64,000 nucleotides of DNA from Brevibacterium luteolum (GCF_013004595.1 NZ_JABEMC010000011.1:1-64000); one strand, 5' to 3'. Positions 1-8,654 are shown, counted from the stretch's first letter. A program made the numbers and translations. Notes: generated from the letters alone by a model not told the origin.

Positions 1-181
1 GTGACTCCTCGGGATCACGGGAGGGCTCGAGGCCGTGCTCGCGCAGGCGGGAGTCACGGACCCAGGCCTGAAGGGCTGATTTCGAGATCCCGAGGTCAGC
101 ACAGACCTGCTTCTGGGTCATTCCGTCGCCTACGAGATCGAGCGCTGATTGCTTGAACTCATCGGTGTAGATCTTGGGCAT
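1..181 (-). CDS. IS3-family transposase OrfA, N-terminal part (runs off the window)
   Basis: Read from an ATG at 181, the minus strand encodes about 60 residues beginning MPKIYTDEFKQSALDLV and continuing through a helix-turn-helix (MTQKQVCADLGISKSALQAW). This is the DNA-binding OrfA subunit of IS3-type transposases, which binds the element ends and is normally fused by -1 frameshifting to the OrfB integrase. The rest of the gene and OrfB lie left of base 1, so intactness cannot be judged. Its upstream side faces a second, disrupted OrfA. Confidence 0.8.
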   Translation of the reverse strand, partial: MPKIYTDEFKQSALDLVGDGMTQKQVCADLGISKSALQAWVRDSRLREHGLEPSRDPEES

Positions 182-233
182 GACTTCTATCCTTCCTGGA
201 ATTTATCCAGTCGTGAAGTCAACCAAACCTTCA
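1..233 (-). mobile_element. IS3-type element A, one end (remainder outside window)
   Basis: On the minus strand the element would begin with TGAAGGTTTGGTTGACTTC just upstream of OrfA and end at 233. The TG start fits IS3-family termini, and 233/234 is exactly where the neighbouring OrfA frame is interrupted. The boundary is inferred; the opposite inverted repeat and the target duplication are outside the window. Confidence 0.5.
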
Positions 234-401
234 GCAGTCCCTCCTGTGCTTACGCACCCAGACTCGCAAGGTCTCTTTGCTAAGGCCGAGTTCGTTCGCG
301 ACACGGGTGATGGCTCCGTTCGCGGTCTCCGGATCGGCCTGAGCATGGATGACAAGCTCTACGGCACGAGCCTTAAGTTCGTCGGTGTATTTCACTGGCA
401 A
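231..401 (-). pseudogene. Second IS3-family OrfA, truncated by element A
   Basis: Minus-strand frame starting at TTG 401 (preceded by GAAGGAGA, a good RBS) reads PVKYTDELKARAVELVIHAQ and then an HTH ending VANELGLSKETLRVWVRKHR. OrfA proteins are usually about 100 residues; this one stops after about 56, at the junction with element A. An ATG 21 bases further upstream (422) is possible but leaves no room for an RBS. Interpreted as an IS3 transposase broken by insertion of another IS3-type element. Confidence 0.75.
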
Positions 402-457
402 GAGAGAATCTCCTTCTTCCAATCTCCCTGCCTCTATTATCCCCGGGGCGATTCACA
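234..457 (-). mobile_element. IS3-type element B, 5' remnant
   Basis: Carries the truncated OrfA above. Upstream of the gene the minus strand holds TGTGAATCGCCCCGGGG, which resembles the TGAA(T/C)CGCCCCGG type of IS3 terminal repeat, placing the end near 455-457. The other end is not visible. Confidence 0.45.
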
Positions 458-792
458 GGTCTCGACGGTGGGTTGCGAGTGCGGATCGGCACGGTTCCAT
501 TCCTGCTGGACATCCCGGCAGCACTTTGCAGACCAGGGCGTTGCAGGGGCACGTGAATCTGCATGGTGGCGATCTGATGGAGCTCGTTCGAGAACGACGC
601 ACGTCAAAGGTCTTTGCCCACAGATCCTTACGGATGCGACCTATACTCCTGTTGAGACGTCCATGATCACAGTGCCGTGCCACCAGTCGCGCGTTGTCGT
701 AGGGGACTTAACGCTGCCGGGAACGATGCCTGAGGCCGGCCACACTGAACGCCGCGCCTCCCCTGCGCGTGCTGAGGAGCTAAGCACATCTC
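458..792. other. Intergenic stretch, no gene recognised
   Basis: About 335 bases between the IS remnant and the arylsulfotransferase-like gene. Open frames exist on both strands but show no recognisable protein pattern. No tRNA-like or hairpin-rich RNA structure stood out. Confidence 0.5.
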
Positions 793-2352
793 ATGACCCC
801 GTCGTCACGTCACCGGTCGCGCATAACCATCGGGGCCGCATCGATCATCGCCCTAGCGCTGACAGGCTGCACGGATGGCGAGGACAGCGCATCAGTGGAG
901 CTGAGGGAATATGTGAGCCGCCCGGACCTCACCGCCCCGCCTATCGAGGGTGAGCCTCTCGATCTGAGCGTCAATGGTATCGACCAGTATGTCTTCCTCG
1001 GCCCGAAGTCACAGGAGACAGGCATCTGGTCCGGCCGGCTCATCGTCGACGGCGCCGGGGAGCCCGTATGGATCGAGGAAGATTCCGACCCGGACGGCGA
1101 CACCGCAGGGTGGGATCTGCGCGTCCAGGACTACCAGGGCCAGGAAGTCCTCACGTGGTGGGAGGGAACGGTCGATACCCCGCTGGCCGAAGGAGAGGTT
1201 GTCATTCTCGATGACTCGTATGAGCAGATCGCCCGTGTGGGCACCGGCGGGGACCTGCCGCATCGCATGGTCGATCTCCATGAGACGACGGTGACGGAGG
1301 AGGGCACGCTGCTGGTGCTCGCCTATGTTCCGAAGCAGACTGATCTCACCGCGTTCGGAGGTGAGACGGACGGCTGAGTCTGGGACGGCGTCGTTCAGGA
1401 GATCGACCTCGAAACCGGCGAGGTCCTGTTCGACTGGAGCTCACTCGACCATATCCCCGTCACCGAAACCCAGCGCGAGTTCGAAGACGACGCGGGAACC
1501 GAGGAGAAGCCCTTCGACTACTTCCACGGCAATTCCGCCACCGTCGATGACGACGGTTCGCTGCTGGTGAATGCGCGCAACACACACGCCTTCTACAACC
1601 TCGACAGGGAATCCGGCGAGGTGAACTGGACAGCCGGCGGGCCTGAGTCCGACTTCGAGCTTGGTGACGGCGTTTACTTCGCATGGCAGCATGACATCGA
1701 ACGTCAGGCTGACGGCTCGATCACGATGTTCGACAACCAGTCAGCACCCACACGCGGTGACTCTTCGCGCGGGCTGCGCCTCGACGTCGACACCGACGAG
1801 ATGACCATCGAGATCATCACCGAGTATCTGCCGCCAGTTGATCGGATCGCAGCCAACCAGGGCTCGTTCCAGGAGCTGGCCAACGGACGCGTCGTGCTGG
1901 GCTGGGGTGCCCTACCGTCATGGACGCTGTACGCCCAGGACGGGGAGGTTCTCGGCGACTGGACCGTGGCAGCTGACTCGAACTATCGCGCGTACTTCCA
2001 CGAGTGGACGGCGACACCCACGGCACCGCCCGCAGCCGTCGCGCGGACAGAGGATGGCGTCACGAGTGTCTATGTCAGCTGGAACGGTGCGACAGAAGTC
2101 GAGTCATGGCGCGTGCTGGTCGGTGCCGATTCGTCCACGCTTTCCGAGGTCGCCACCAGTGAGCGCACTGGCTTTGAGACGGCGATCGAACTGCCGGAGG
2201 GCGCGGACGGAAACGGCGACGATGATGCTGATGAGGGCTCGGGGGAGTCACCGCAGTCGTTCGAACACATCGTTGTCGAAGCACTCAATGCCGACGGTGA
2301 CCCGATCGGCAGCGCGGCAGTCCAGCCCGAGGGCGAAGGACTGGCACAGTAG
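793..2352 (+). pseudogene. Arylsulfotransferase (ASST)-family lipoprotein, in-frame stop at 1375-1377
   Basis: The frame begins MTPSSRHRSR, has a lipoprotein signal peptide with lipobox LTGC (Cys26), and continues as an ASST-like beta-propeller protein; the part after the stop reads DGVVQEIDLETGEVLFDWSS, a hallmark of that family, and ends near 2350. TGA at codon 195 splits it into 194 residues plus the remainder; the reading frame is otherwise continuous, so a single base change (for example CGA or TGG to TGA) explains it. A 194-residue product would lack most of the propeller. Probably an envelope-anchored protein when intact. Stop readthrough or an assembly error cannot be excluded. Confidence 0.75.
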
Positions 2353-2384
2353 ACGGAAGACCAGCCGTGAGCTGGAGGTGCGGT

Positions 2385-2861
2385 GTGAAGTGGAAAGGGC
2401 CAGCAGCGCTGTTCAGCGCGTGGCTCCTGCACGATGTCGAGGAAGCACTCGCGTTTCCGGCGACCTGTGAGCGCCTTGCCGCTCAGACTGGAATCCAGCA
2501 GCTGCGTATGACCCCGCGCCAGTCTTAGATCGCTGTTGGTCTCATGGGGCTGCTGGCACCGGCGGCATGCGCACGAGGAGTTGCAGAATCGGGTGATTCT
2601 CGCTTCTACCGGGCGGTCGCTGCTGGGCTCGAAGCCCACGTGGGAACACATCTGCTCGCATCAATCCTCCAGCGCGGATACACCGCAGGTGTGGTCTCAG
2701 CCGTGTTGGTGATGTTGCCGGGAACAGTCAACGCTCGCAGGGAGTTGGCACGCTGCGGCCTCGACATCAGCGTGCGAGACACAGCAGCAGGCATCGCGAT
2801 CCTGGTGCCAGCAGCTACCGCTTGCCACGTCCTCGCCCGGTTCGCAGATTCGAGGAAGTGA
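2385..2861 (+). pseudogene. HXXEE-domain membrane protein, in-frame stop at 2526-2528
   Basis: GTG at 2385 is preceded by GGAGG with a 7-base gap. The frame contains the family-defining motif as HDVEE early in the protein, and after the stop the matching C-terminal half (HLLASILQRGYTAGVVSAVL). Total length would be 158 residues, normal for HXXEE proteins. TAG replaces codon 48 (CAG to TAG would explain it). An ATG at 2544 could still start a 105-residue fragment without the HXXEE motif. It lies 32 bases after the interrupted ASST-like gene on the same strand, so both members of this probable operon are broken in the same way. Confidence 0.7.
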
Positions 2862-2922
2862 TCTCCTTCTGCGCAACACTGTGACCGGTGCTCTCAGCCA
2901 CCCGGCCACCGCATCGCTGAGA

Positions 2923-2928
2923 TAGGGT
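2923..2928 (+). promoter_or_regulatory. -10 box (TAGGGT) of ytoQ
   Basis: TANNNT-type -10 about 43 bases before the ytoQ start, leaving a short leader with AGGAGG at 2961-2966. Confidence 0.4.
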
Positions 2929-2971
2929 TGAAGATGCTGACGGATACTGCATTTCTCTACAGGAGGCAGCG

Positions 2972-3412
2972 ATGAGCTTCAATGTCTATCTTTCCGGCGA
3001 GATCCACACTGACTGGCGGGACGAGATCGAACGAGGTGCCGAGGCCGCCGGTCTGGACGTCGTGTTCACCGCACCGGTGACCGATCACCCCGCAAGCGAT
3101 GCAGCCGGCGACCATCTGGGTGAGACGCCCAGCCAGTTCTGGCGCGATCACCAGTCAGCCAAGGTCAATGCCATCCGCACCCGCACCCTCATCGAGAACA
3201 GCGATATGGTCGTTGTGCGCTTCGGCGACAAGTACAAGCAGTGGAACGCCGCCTTCGAAGCCGGGTACTGTGCGGCGCTGGGCACCCCGTACATCACCTT
3301 GCACGACGAAGACACCGTCCATGCGCTCAAGGAAGTGGACGCCGGTGCCCAAGCCTGGTGCAAGACGACTGATCAGGTCGTCGAGACTCTGCGCTACGTG
3401 CTCAACGCCTAA
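2972..3412 (+). CDS. ytoQ: YtoQ-family protein (nucleoside 2-deoxyribosyltransferase-like)
   Basis: A 146-residue cytosolic protein starting MSFNVYLSGEIHTDWRDEI, a typical YtoQ opening, with the conserved stretches WRDHQSAKVNAIRTRTLIEN and FGDKYKQWNAAFEAGYCAA. YtoQ belongs to the nucleoside 2-deoxyribosyltransferase-like fold; its substrate is not established, so a precise reaction is not assigned. Length matches the family. ATG 2972 has AGGAGG with a 5-base gap. It stands alone; the next 190 bases contain no gene. Confidence 0.88.
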   Translation: MSFNVYLSGEIHTDWRDEIERGAEAAGLDVVFTAPVTDHPASDAAGDHLGETPSQFWRDHQSAKVNAIRTRTLIENSDMVVVRFGDKYKQWNAAFEAGYCAALGTPYITLHDEDTVHALKEVDAGAQAWCKTTDQVVETLRYVLNA

Positions 3413-3599
3413 GAGCTCTATCACAGCGGTTGGGGCGGGCTTTCACTCGCCCGAGGCGTGGAGGTGAGGACATGGTCCTCACTGAAACCGAATCCGGTTT
3501 CGCGGTCTATCCGTCTGTCGATCGCGCCAGCTTCCCCGTTCGCTGCCCCGAGGCTCCTGCTAGCGTCGCCCGTGGGAAGCGGCGCCGGCAGGTCTGTTC

Positions 3600-4169
3600 T
3601 CAGACCGTAGTTCTGATCGCCTCGGCTAGGCCGGAGTACTGCACGGCCTGACCAGCGTGCCGTTCGAGCGTCGGCAGGCTGATAGACGAATAGCCGAGCT
3701 TCCGCAGGATGCGGCGGGGCAGTACGTAGAACTTCCATTGCGAGACGGCGAGCGCGTCGTACTCTTCGTGCGTCTGTGCAGTGTGCACTGCGAACACGTA
3801 GATATCGGCGTTGTATGTCTGTTCGCGACTCAGACCGGAGGCGGTGTCCCAAATGCGTCGTTTCAAGCCGCTGAAGCTGATGCGTGAGATTGTGCGCTGT
3901 TCCCATGCCTGGACATAGGCGGATGTTTTGACTTCGATTGTGGTTCCCTCAGGTGTGACCACATCGTAGGCGTCCCACTCGATTCGAGATCCGACAGCGC
4001 CGACCGCGCGAGAGACGAGGAACTCGGCGATGTATCCGCGCACGTTGTTCACCCTCAAGTTCGACAGCGCGTATCGCCAGAAGTCGAGAACCGTTGCATC
4101 GATTCCGTCGAATGGTTCGTCTCCTCGCAGAGGAGCCGGCTGCGGTGGCTGCAGTGCAAAGTCCGTCAT
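3600..4169 (-). CDS. Uncharacterised protein with PD-(D/E)XK nuclease-like motif
   Basis: 189 residues, not recognised by name. Residues 45-89 show a pattern expected of a PD-(D/E)XK nuclease fold: Glu49 in a helix (GYIAEFLVSRA), Asp66/Asp69 (EWDAYDV), Glu79-Val-Lys81 (TIEVKTSAYVQ) and Gln87. The region after residue 90 is basic. A restriction-like or repair nuclease is therefore plausible but unproven. It lies 56 bases downstream of ku on the same strand, so co-expression with ku is possible, although a weak hairpin lies between them and GATAAT sits 6 bases before the ATG, suggesting a separate leaderless start. Confidence 0.7.
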   Translation of the reverse strand: MTDFALQPPQPAPLRGDEPFDGIDATVLDFWRYALSNLRVNNVRGYIAEFLVSRAVGAVGSRIEWDAYDVVTPEGTTIEVKTSAYVQAWEQRTISRISFSGLKRRIWDTASGLSREQTYNADIYVFAVHTAQTHEEYDALAVSQWKFYVLPRRILRKLGYSSISLPTLERHAGQAVQYSGLAEAIRTTV

Positions 4170-4191
4170 GATGCCATTATCGGATTTCTGC

Positions 4192-4215
4192 CGGCGCGGA
4201 AGGGCGATCGCGCCG
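4192..4215 (-). terminator. Weak hairpin between ku and the nuclease-like gene
   Basis: CGGCGCG (4192-4198) pairs with CGCGCCG (4209-4215) around a 10-base loop. There is no U-run, so it may only attenuate ku transcription. Confidence 0.3.
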
Positions 4216-4225
4216 AATCAGAAGC

Positions 4226-5152
4226 TTATGCGCTCTTCGCCGAATCCGACTTCTTCTTCGAAGACTTCTTCCCGCCCGACTTCTTTTCGTCTGATTTCTT
4301 GCCACCGGCCTTCTTGCCGCTCGAGGACCCGCCCGACTTCTGCTTCGACCCGTCGCGCCTGCGGTCCAGCGAGGATTTCAGCGCCTCCATCAGATCGACG
4401 ACGTCCGCGTCATCGCCGTCGGCCTCACCGGCTTCGTCAGGTGTCTCACCGAAGGTCGCCTCGGTGTCGAGGGTGTCACCGGCTTCCAGCTTGGCGTCGA
4501 TGAGCTTGCGCAGCTCGACCTGGTAGTCGTCCTCGAACTCCTCGGGGGTGAAGTCCGAGGCGAACTGCTCGACCAGAGCGCCGGCGAGCTCCTTCTCCTT
4601 GCTGCTGATCTTCGCCTTCGACTTCACGCCTTTGAAGTCGACGCTGCGGACCTCATCGGCCCACAGCATGCCCTGCAGCACGAGCACCTTCCCGCGCACT
4701 CGCAAGACACCCAGCCGGGTCTTCTGCCGCAGCGAATACGTCACCACCGCGGTCCGGTCACTGTCCTCCAGCGCCTGGCGCAGCAGCAGATACGACTTCG
4801 GCGACTTCGCTGCAGGCTCCAGGTAGTAGGTGCGGTCGAGCATGATCGGATCGATCTGCTCGGTCGGGACGAACTGCACGACCTCGATCTCGTCGTTGTC
4901 ACTCTCCGGCAGCGCCTCGAAGTCATCATCAGTGACGATGACGGTGTCGTCACCGGACTCGTAGGCCTTGTCGATGTCCTTGTACTCGACCTTCTCACCG
5001 CAGACCTCGCAGCGCCGCTCATAGCGGATCCGCCCGCCATCGGCGTCGTGGACCTGGTGGAAGGACACGTCGTGATTCTCCGTGGCGCTGTAGGCCTTGA
5101 CGGGAACGTTCACGAGCCCGAAGGTGATGGCGCCGGTCCATATTGCTCGCAT
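4226..5152 (-). CDS. ku: Ku DNA end-binding protein of non-homologous end joining
   Basis: 308 residues beginning MRAIWTGAITFGLVNVPVK, the canonical start of bacterial Ku. It forms a homodimeric ring on double-strand ends and recruits LigD. The core (residues 1 to about 250) includes a CxxC pair (RRCEVCGEK). The C-terminal 60 residues are a lysine/serine/glycine tail (repeats such as KKSGGKKSSKKK), as in Ku proteins whose basic tails aid sliding and LigD interaction. Upstream in-frame codons exist, but homology starts at this ATG. The start is 30 bases from that of divergent ligD, and TAGAAT 7 bases before the ATG suggests a leaderless mRNA. Confidence 0.95.
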   Translation of the reverse strand: MRAIWTGAITFGLVNVPVKAYSATENHDVSFHQVHDADGGRIRYERRCEVCGEKVEYKDIDKAYESGDDTVIVTDDDFEALPESDNDEIEVVQFVPTEQIDPIMLDRTYYLEPAAKSPKSYLLLRQALEDSDRTAVVTYSLRQKTRLGVLRVRGKVLVLQGMLWADEVRSVDFKGVKSKAKISSKEKELAGALVEQFASDFTPEEFEDDYQVELRKLIDAKLEAGDTLDTEATFGETPDEAGEADGDDADVVDLMEALKSSLDRRRDGSKQKSGGSSSGKKAGGKKSDEKKSGGKKSSKKKSDSAKSA

Positions 5153-5165
5153 AGCATGGATTCTA
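5152..5165. promoter_or_regulatory. Back-to-back -10 boxes of ligD (+) and ku (-)
   Basis: Plus strand TAGCAT at 5152-5157 suits ligD, giving a transcript starting near 5164 with AAAGGGA before ATG 5183. Minus strand TAGAAT (complement of 5160-5165) is 7 bases from the ku ATG, predicting a leaderless ku mRNA. Both promoters fit within about 30 bases, so polymerase binding should be mutually exclusive. Confidence 0.5.
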
Positions 5166-5182
5166 CGCAGAAAGGGACCACG

Positions 5183-7612
5183 ATGGCGCCAGCTCGCAAG
5201 AAGTTCCAGGTCGGAGACCGCACGCTCACCGTCTCCAATCTCGACAAGGTCCTCTACCCGGAGACCGGCACCACGAAGGCCGACGTCATCCGCTATTACC
5301 TCACCGTCGCTGACGTCCTCATCCCGCAGATCACCGGCCGGCCGGTCACCCGCAAACGCTGGGTTGACGGGGTCGGCACCGCCGCCGAGGCGGGACATGC
5401 CTTCTTCCGCAAAGACTTGGAGGACTCGGCCCCGGACTGGATCCCCACCGGCACGATCAAGCACAAGAGCGGCACCAACACCTATCCGGTGGCCGAGGAA
5501 CCGGCCGTACTTGCGTGGTTCGGCCAGGTCGCAGCCCTCGAGCTGCACACCCCGCAGTGGCGCTTCGGCCGCAACGGCCAGCCGCGCAACCCCGACCGCC
5601 TCGTCCTCGACCTCGACCCCGGCCCGGGAACCGACCTCACCGACTGCGCCACCGTCGCCGCCTGGTGCCGGGAGATCCTCGAGGACATGGGCATGCCGAC
5701 CTACCCGGTGACCTCAGGTTCGAAGGGCATCCACCTCTACGCCGCTCTTGACGGTCGGCACAACTCCGAGCAGATCTCCGACGTCGCCCACGAACTCGCC
5801 CGCGCACTCGAAGCTGACCACCCCGATGAGGTCGTCTCGACGATGAAGAAGACCGACCGCACCGGCAGGGTCTTCCTCGACTGGAGTCAGAACAGCGCCT
5901 CGAAGACCACTGTGAGCCCCTACTCGCTGCGCGGTCGTCTGCGCCCCACCGTCGCCGCCCCGCGCACTTGGGATGAACTGGCCGACCCGGACCTTGCGCA
6001 GCTGGAGTTCGAGGACGTCATCGCACGCGTTGAGGAGGGTCTGGACCCAATTGCGGACCTCGGTGCTGACCGGTTGGAGACCTACCGGTCGATGCGCGAC
6101 GCCGCCAAGACCAGCGAACCGGTTCCGGCACACAGGCCAGCCGACACCTCGAAAGTGGAGGCCCCGAGCTTCGTCATCCAGGAGCACCACGCCAGCAGCC
6201 TGCACTGGGACTTCCGGCTGGAGCACTCCGGAGTGCTCGTCAGCTGGGCGGTGCCCAAGGGCGTGCCGCTGAAGCACAACGTCAACCGGTTGGCCGTCCA
6301 GACCGAGGACCACCCGCTCGAATACGGTAGCTTCGAGGGCACGATCGCCAAGGGCGAGTACGGCGCCGGAGAGGTCACCATCTGGGATGCCGGCACGTAT
6401 GAGCGCGAGAAATGGCGTGATGACAAGGAGATCATCGCCGTCCTCCACGGCCGCGAGGACGGCGGGCTCAAAGGCATCCCACGCCGGTTCGCACTCATCC
6501 GCACGAAGGGGATGGACGGGAAGAACACGTGGCTGCTGCAGCTGATGAAGGACCAGCCCGGCGACGGGAACGGTCCCGCGCCCGAGGCGGGGGAGCGCGG
6601 CGAGAAGGCGGCTCCTTCTGCAGGTGGCCAGGACTCCGGCGACGTTCCTGCGCTCAGCGACATCCCCGCCCCGATGCTCGCCCGCGCGGGCTCGGAGGCC
6701 GACATCCGCCTCGGGAAGGGTGCTGGCGAGACGTGGGTCGCGGAGATGAAATGGGACGGCTACCGGATGCTCGCCGGCGTCGGGACCGGGGGAGTGGTGC
6801 TCGCCAGCCGCAACGGCCAGGACATGACAGAGCAGTTCCCGCAGGCAGGCGAGCTCACTGAGTTGCTGGAGGGCACCGGGATCCTCGACGGGGAGCTCGT
6901 AGCGCTCGACGGGGACGGGAGGCCGGACTTCAGTCTGCTGCAGGCGATGCTCAGCGGCGAGGACGACGTGCCCGATGACGCTGAGCTGCGCTATATGGTC
7001 TTCGACATCCTCGCCCACAACGGCCGCTCGCTCATCCGCGAAACCTACCGGGCCCGCCGGAAGATCCTCGCCGAGGTGCTTGATGAAGGCGAGTACGTCA
7101 CCGTGCCGCCGGCGCATGAGGGTCCACTGGAGGCGGCGATCAGGGCCAGCCGGGCGCTCGGGCTCGAAGGGGTCGTCGCCAAGCGCGCCGATTCGGTCTA
7201 CCTGACCGGCCAGCGCGGCTCGGCGTGGATCAAGCTCAAAACGCAGCTGCACCAGGAGGTCATCGTCATCGGCGCCCGCGACGGGAAGGGCGCCAGGGCC
7301 GGCGGGATCGGTTCGCTGCTTGTCGCCGTACCTGATGATGACGGAGAGTTGCGCTACGCCGGGCGGGTCGGCACGGGATTCACCGACCGGCAGCTGGCTG
7401 AGATCGAGGCGAAGCTGCGGAAACTTGAGCGCAAGACCCCGCCGGTCGACGATGTGCCGACCGAAGACCAGGCTGATGCATGGTGGGTGAGGCCGACGCT
7501 CGTCGCCGAGGTGACGCTGGCCGGGCGGACACGGCAGGGCCGGGTCCGGCAGGCCGCCTGGCGCGGCTGGCGCGATGACAAGGATCCTGACGAGGTGCGG
7601 TGGGAGGTGTGA
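5183..7612 (+). CDS. ligD: Multifunctional NHEJ DNA ligase LigD (polymerase-phosphoesterase-ligase)
   Basis: 809 residues, domain order Pol-PE-Lig as in Mycobacterium. The N-terminal primase-like polymerase domain (about 1-290) carries the metal-binding motif VLDLDPGPG near residue 140. The 3'-phosphoesterase domain (about 320-450) shows EHHASSLHWDFRLEHS near 334. The ATP-dependent ligase domain (about 480-809) has the nucleotidyl-transfer motif MKWDGYR near 522 with the AMP-accepting lysine. Together with Ku it fills, trims and seals double-strand breaks. ATG 5183 is chosen because AAAGGGA precedes it at proper distance; an in-frame ATG at 5156 has no RBS. The next gene starts 6 bases after the stop. 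Confidence 0.96.
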   Translation: MAPARKKFQVGDRTLTVSNLDKVLYPETGTTKADVIRYYLTVADVLIPQITGRPVTRKRWVDGVGTAAEAGHAFFRKDLEDSAPDWIPTGTIKHKSGTNTYPVAEEPAVLAWFGQVAALELHTPQWRFGRNGQPRNPDRLVLDLDPGPGTDLTDCATVAAWCREILEDMGMPTYPVTSGSKGIHLYAALDGRHNSEQISDVAHELARALEADHPDEVVSTMKKTDRTGRVFLDWSQNSASKTTVSPYSLRGRLRPTVAAPRTWDELADPDLAQLEFEDVIARVEEGLDPIADLGADRLETYRSMRDAAKTSEPVPAHRPADTSKVEAPSFVIQEHHASSLHWDFRLEHSGVLVSWAVPKGVPLKHNVNRLAVQTEDHPLEYGSFEGTIAKGEYGAGEVTIWDAGTYEREKWRDDKEIIAVLHGREDGGLKGIPRRFALIRTKGMDGKNTWLLQLMKDQPGDGNGPAPEAGERGEKAAPSAGGQDSGDVPALSDIPAPMLARAGSEADIRLGKGAGETWVAEMKWDGYRMLAGVGTGGVVLASRNGQDMTEQFPQAGELTELLEGTGILDGELVALDGDGRPDFSLLQAMLSGEDDVPDDAELRYMVFDILAHNGRSLIRETYRARRKILAEVLDEGEYVTVPPAHEGPLEAAIRASRALGLEGVVAKRADSVYLTGQRGSAWIKLKTQLHQEVIVIGARDGKGARAGGIGSLLVAVPDDDGELRYAGRVGTGFTDRQLAEIEAKLRKLERKTPPVDDVPTEDQADAWWVRPTLVAEVTLAGRTRQGRVRQAAWRGWRDDKDPDEVRWEV

Positions 7613-7618
7613 CGCGTC

Positions 7619-8368
7619 GTGACGGAGCCGTGGGAAGCTGCAGTCTTCGCCGGTGTCGATCTCGCTGCCGAACCGGGCAGGACCGGATTCGCCCGACTGC
7701 AGCGCACACCTCAGGGCCGGGTGGTCGTGGAAGACGCCGGCTGCGGGCTCGATGATGAGGAGCTTATCGAGATGCTCAGTGGGGTCTCGAAGGCCGGCAT
7801 TGATGTGCCCTTCGGCTGGCCGGCGGGGTTCGTTGAATTCGTCGCAGATCATGCACTGCAGCAGCACGCGGCGCCTATGGCAGCAGATGTGCGGTGGCGC
7901 CGGGGGATGGTCCTGCGCCGGACGGATCAGCTGGTGCACCAGTGGTGCGGTCTCACGCCTTTGAGCGTGGCCGCCGATCGTATTGCGTACCCGGCGCTGC
8001 GCTGGGCTGCAGTCGAGGCGCGCCTGCGCGATCGTGGAATGGAATGCCAGCGCGATGGCGCTGGGCGGGTATGTGAGATGTACCCGGCAGCAGCGTTGAA
8101 GGTGTGGCAGCTTCCATTTCGCGGCTACAAGCGGGACGGGCGGTTGCGGGAGGACATCGTGACGGGGCTGATCGAGCGGTGTGCAGTTGACTGGAACGGA
8201 TACGATTCGGTCTGCATGTCTTCGGATGACGCTCTCGATGCGGTCATCTCTGCTTTGGTGGCCGTCGAGTCGGCAGACGGGCGCACGCGCGTGCCGACAG
8301 CAGCGGAGCAGAAAGATGCCCTGACAGAGGGGTGGATCCACGTTCCGTTTGGCACGGTGGCCGTGTGA
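7619..8368 (+). CDS. DUF429 family protein (predicted RNase H-like nuclease)
   Basis: 249 residues from GTG 7619. The N-terminus GVDLAAEPGRTGFA and the later GIDVPFGWP, CEMYPAAALKVW and SSDDALDAVISALVA are characteristic of DUF429, a family predicted to adopt an RNase H-like fold with acidic active-site residues (here Asp in GVDLA, in GIDVP and in SDDALDA). Function is experimentally unknown. Only 6 bases separate it from the ligD stop, so it is almost certainly co-transcribed with ligD and may act with NHEJ; that is inference from position. Confidence 0.85.
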   Translation: MTEPWEAAVFAGVDLAAEPGRTGFARLQRTPQGRVVVEDAGCGLDDEELIEMLSGVSKAGIDVPFGWPAGFVEFVADHALQQHAAPMAADVRWRRGMVLRRTDQLVHQWCGLTPLSVAADRIAYPALRWAAVEARLRDRGMECQRDGAGRVCEMYPAAALKVWQLPFRGYKRDGRLREDIVTGLIERCAVDWNGYDSVCMSSDDALDAVISALVAVESADGRTRVPTAAEQKDALTEGWIHVPFGTVAV

Positions 8369-8620
8369 GTGGTGCATGTACGGCACCGCAGTGTCACGAG
8401 CGAGTTTCAGTCCCGGAGGGTTGGTCGATGGTGCCGTTGGGTACTCGTGCCTCTGGTTCCACGTCGCCGAACATTTTGCTACCGTGATGAACGTCACATG
8501 CGGATGGTGATACGTGCCTTCTGTTCTGAAGTATTAGTCAGGGTCTGCGGGACGGCGCGGCTCTGACTGGTCCTTGTCCACAGTTCCGTTTCGGCTATTC
8601 CTTCGCAGGTATGAGTGACC

Positions 8621-8626
8621 TAGTTT
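8621..8626 (+). promoter_or_regulatory. -10 box (TAGTTT) of the lipoprotein/PKD operon
   Basis: TANNNT element 28 bases before ATG 8655, followed by an A/G-rich RBS (GAAGAGGAG). Bases 8369-8620 upstream contain no recognisable gene. Confidence 0.4.
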
Positions 8627-8654
8627 TGGTTTAACCCGAAGAGGAGTCGACAGG

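Noticed and set aside
3413-3599. Short plus-strand frame between ytoQ and the nuclease-like gene
   Set aside because: No RBS-supported conserved product; overlaps the 3' end of the minus-strand gene.
5714-8497. Very long open frame on the strand opposite ligD and DUF429
   Set aside because: It is antisense to two clearly recognised genes, has no family pattern and biased composition expected from high-GC complementary frames.
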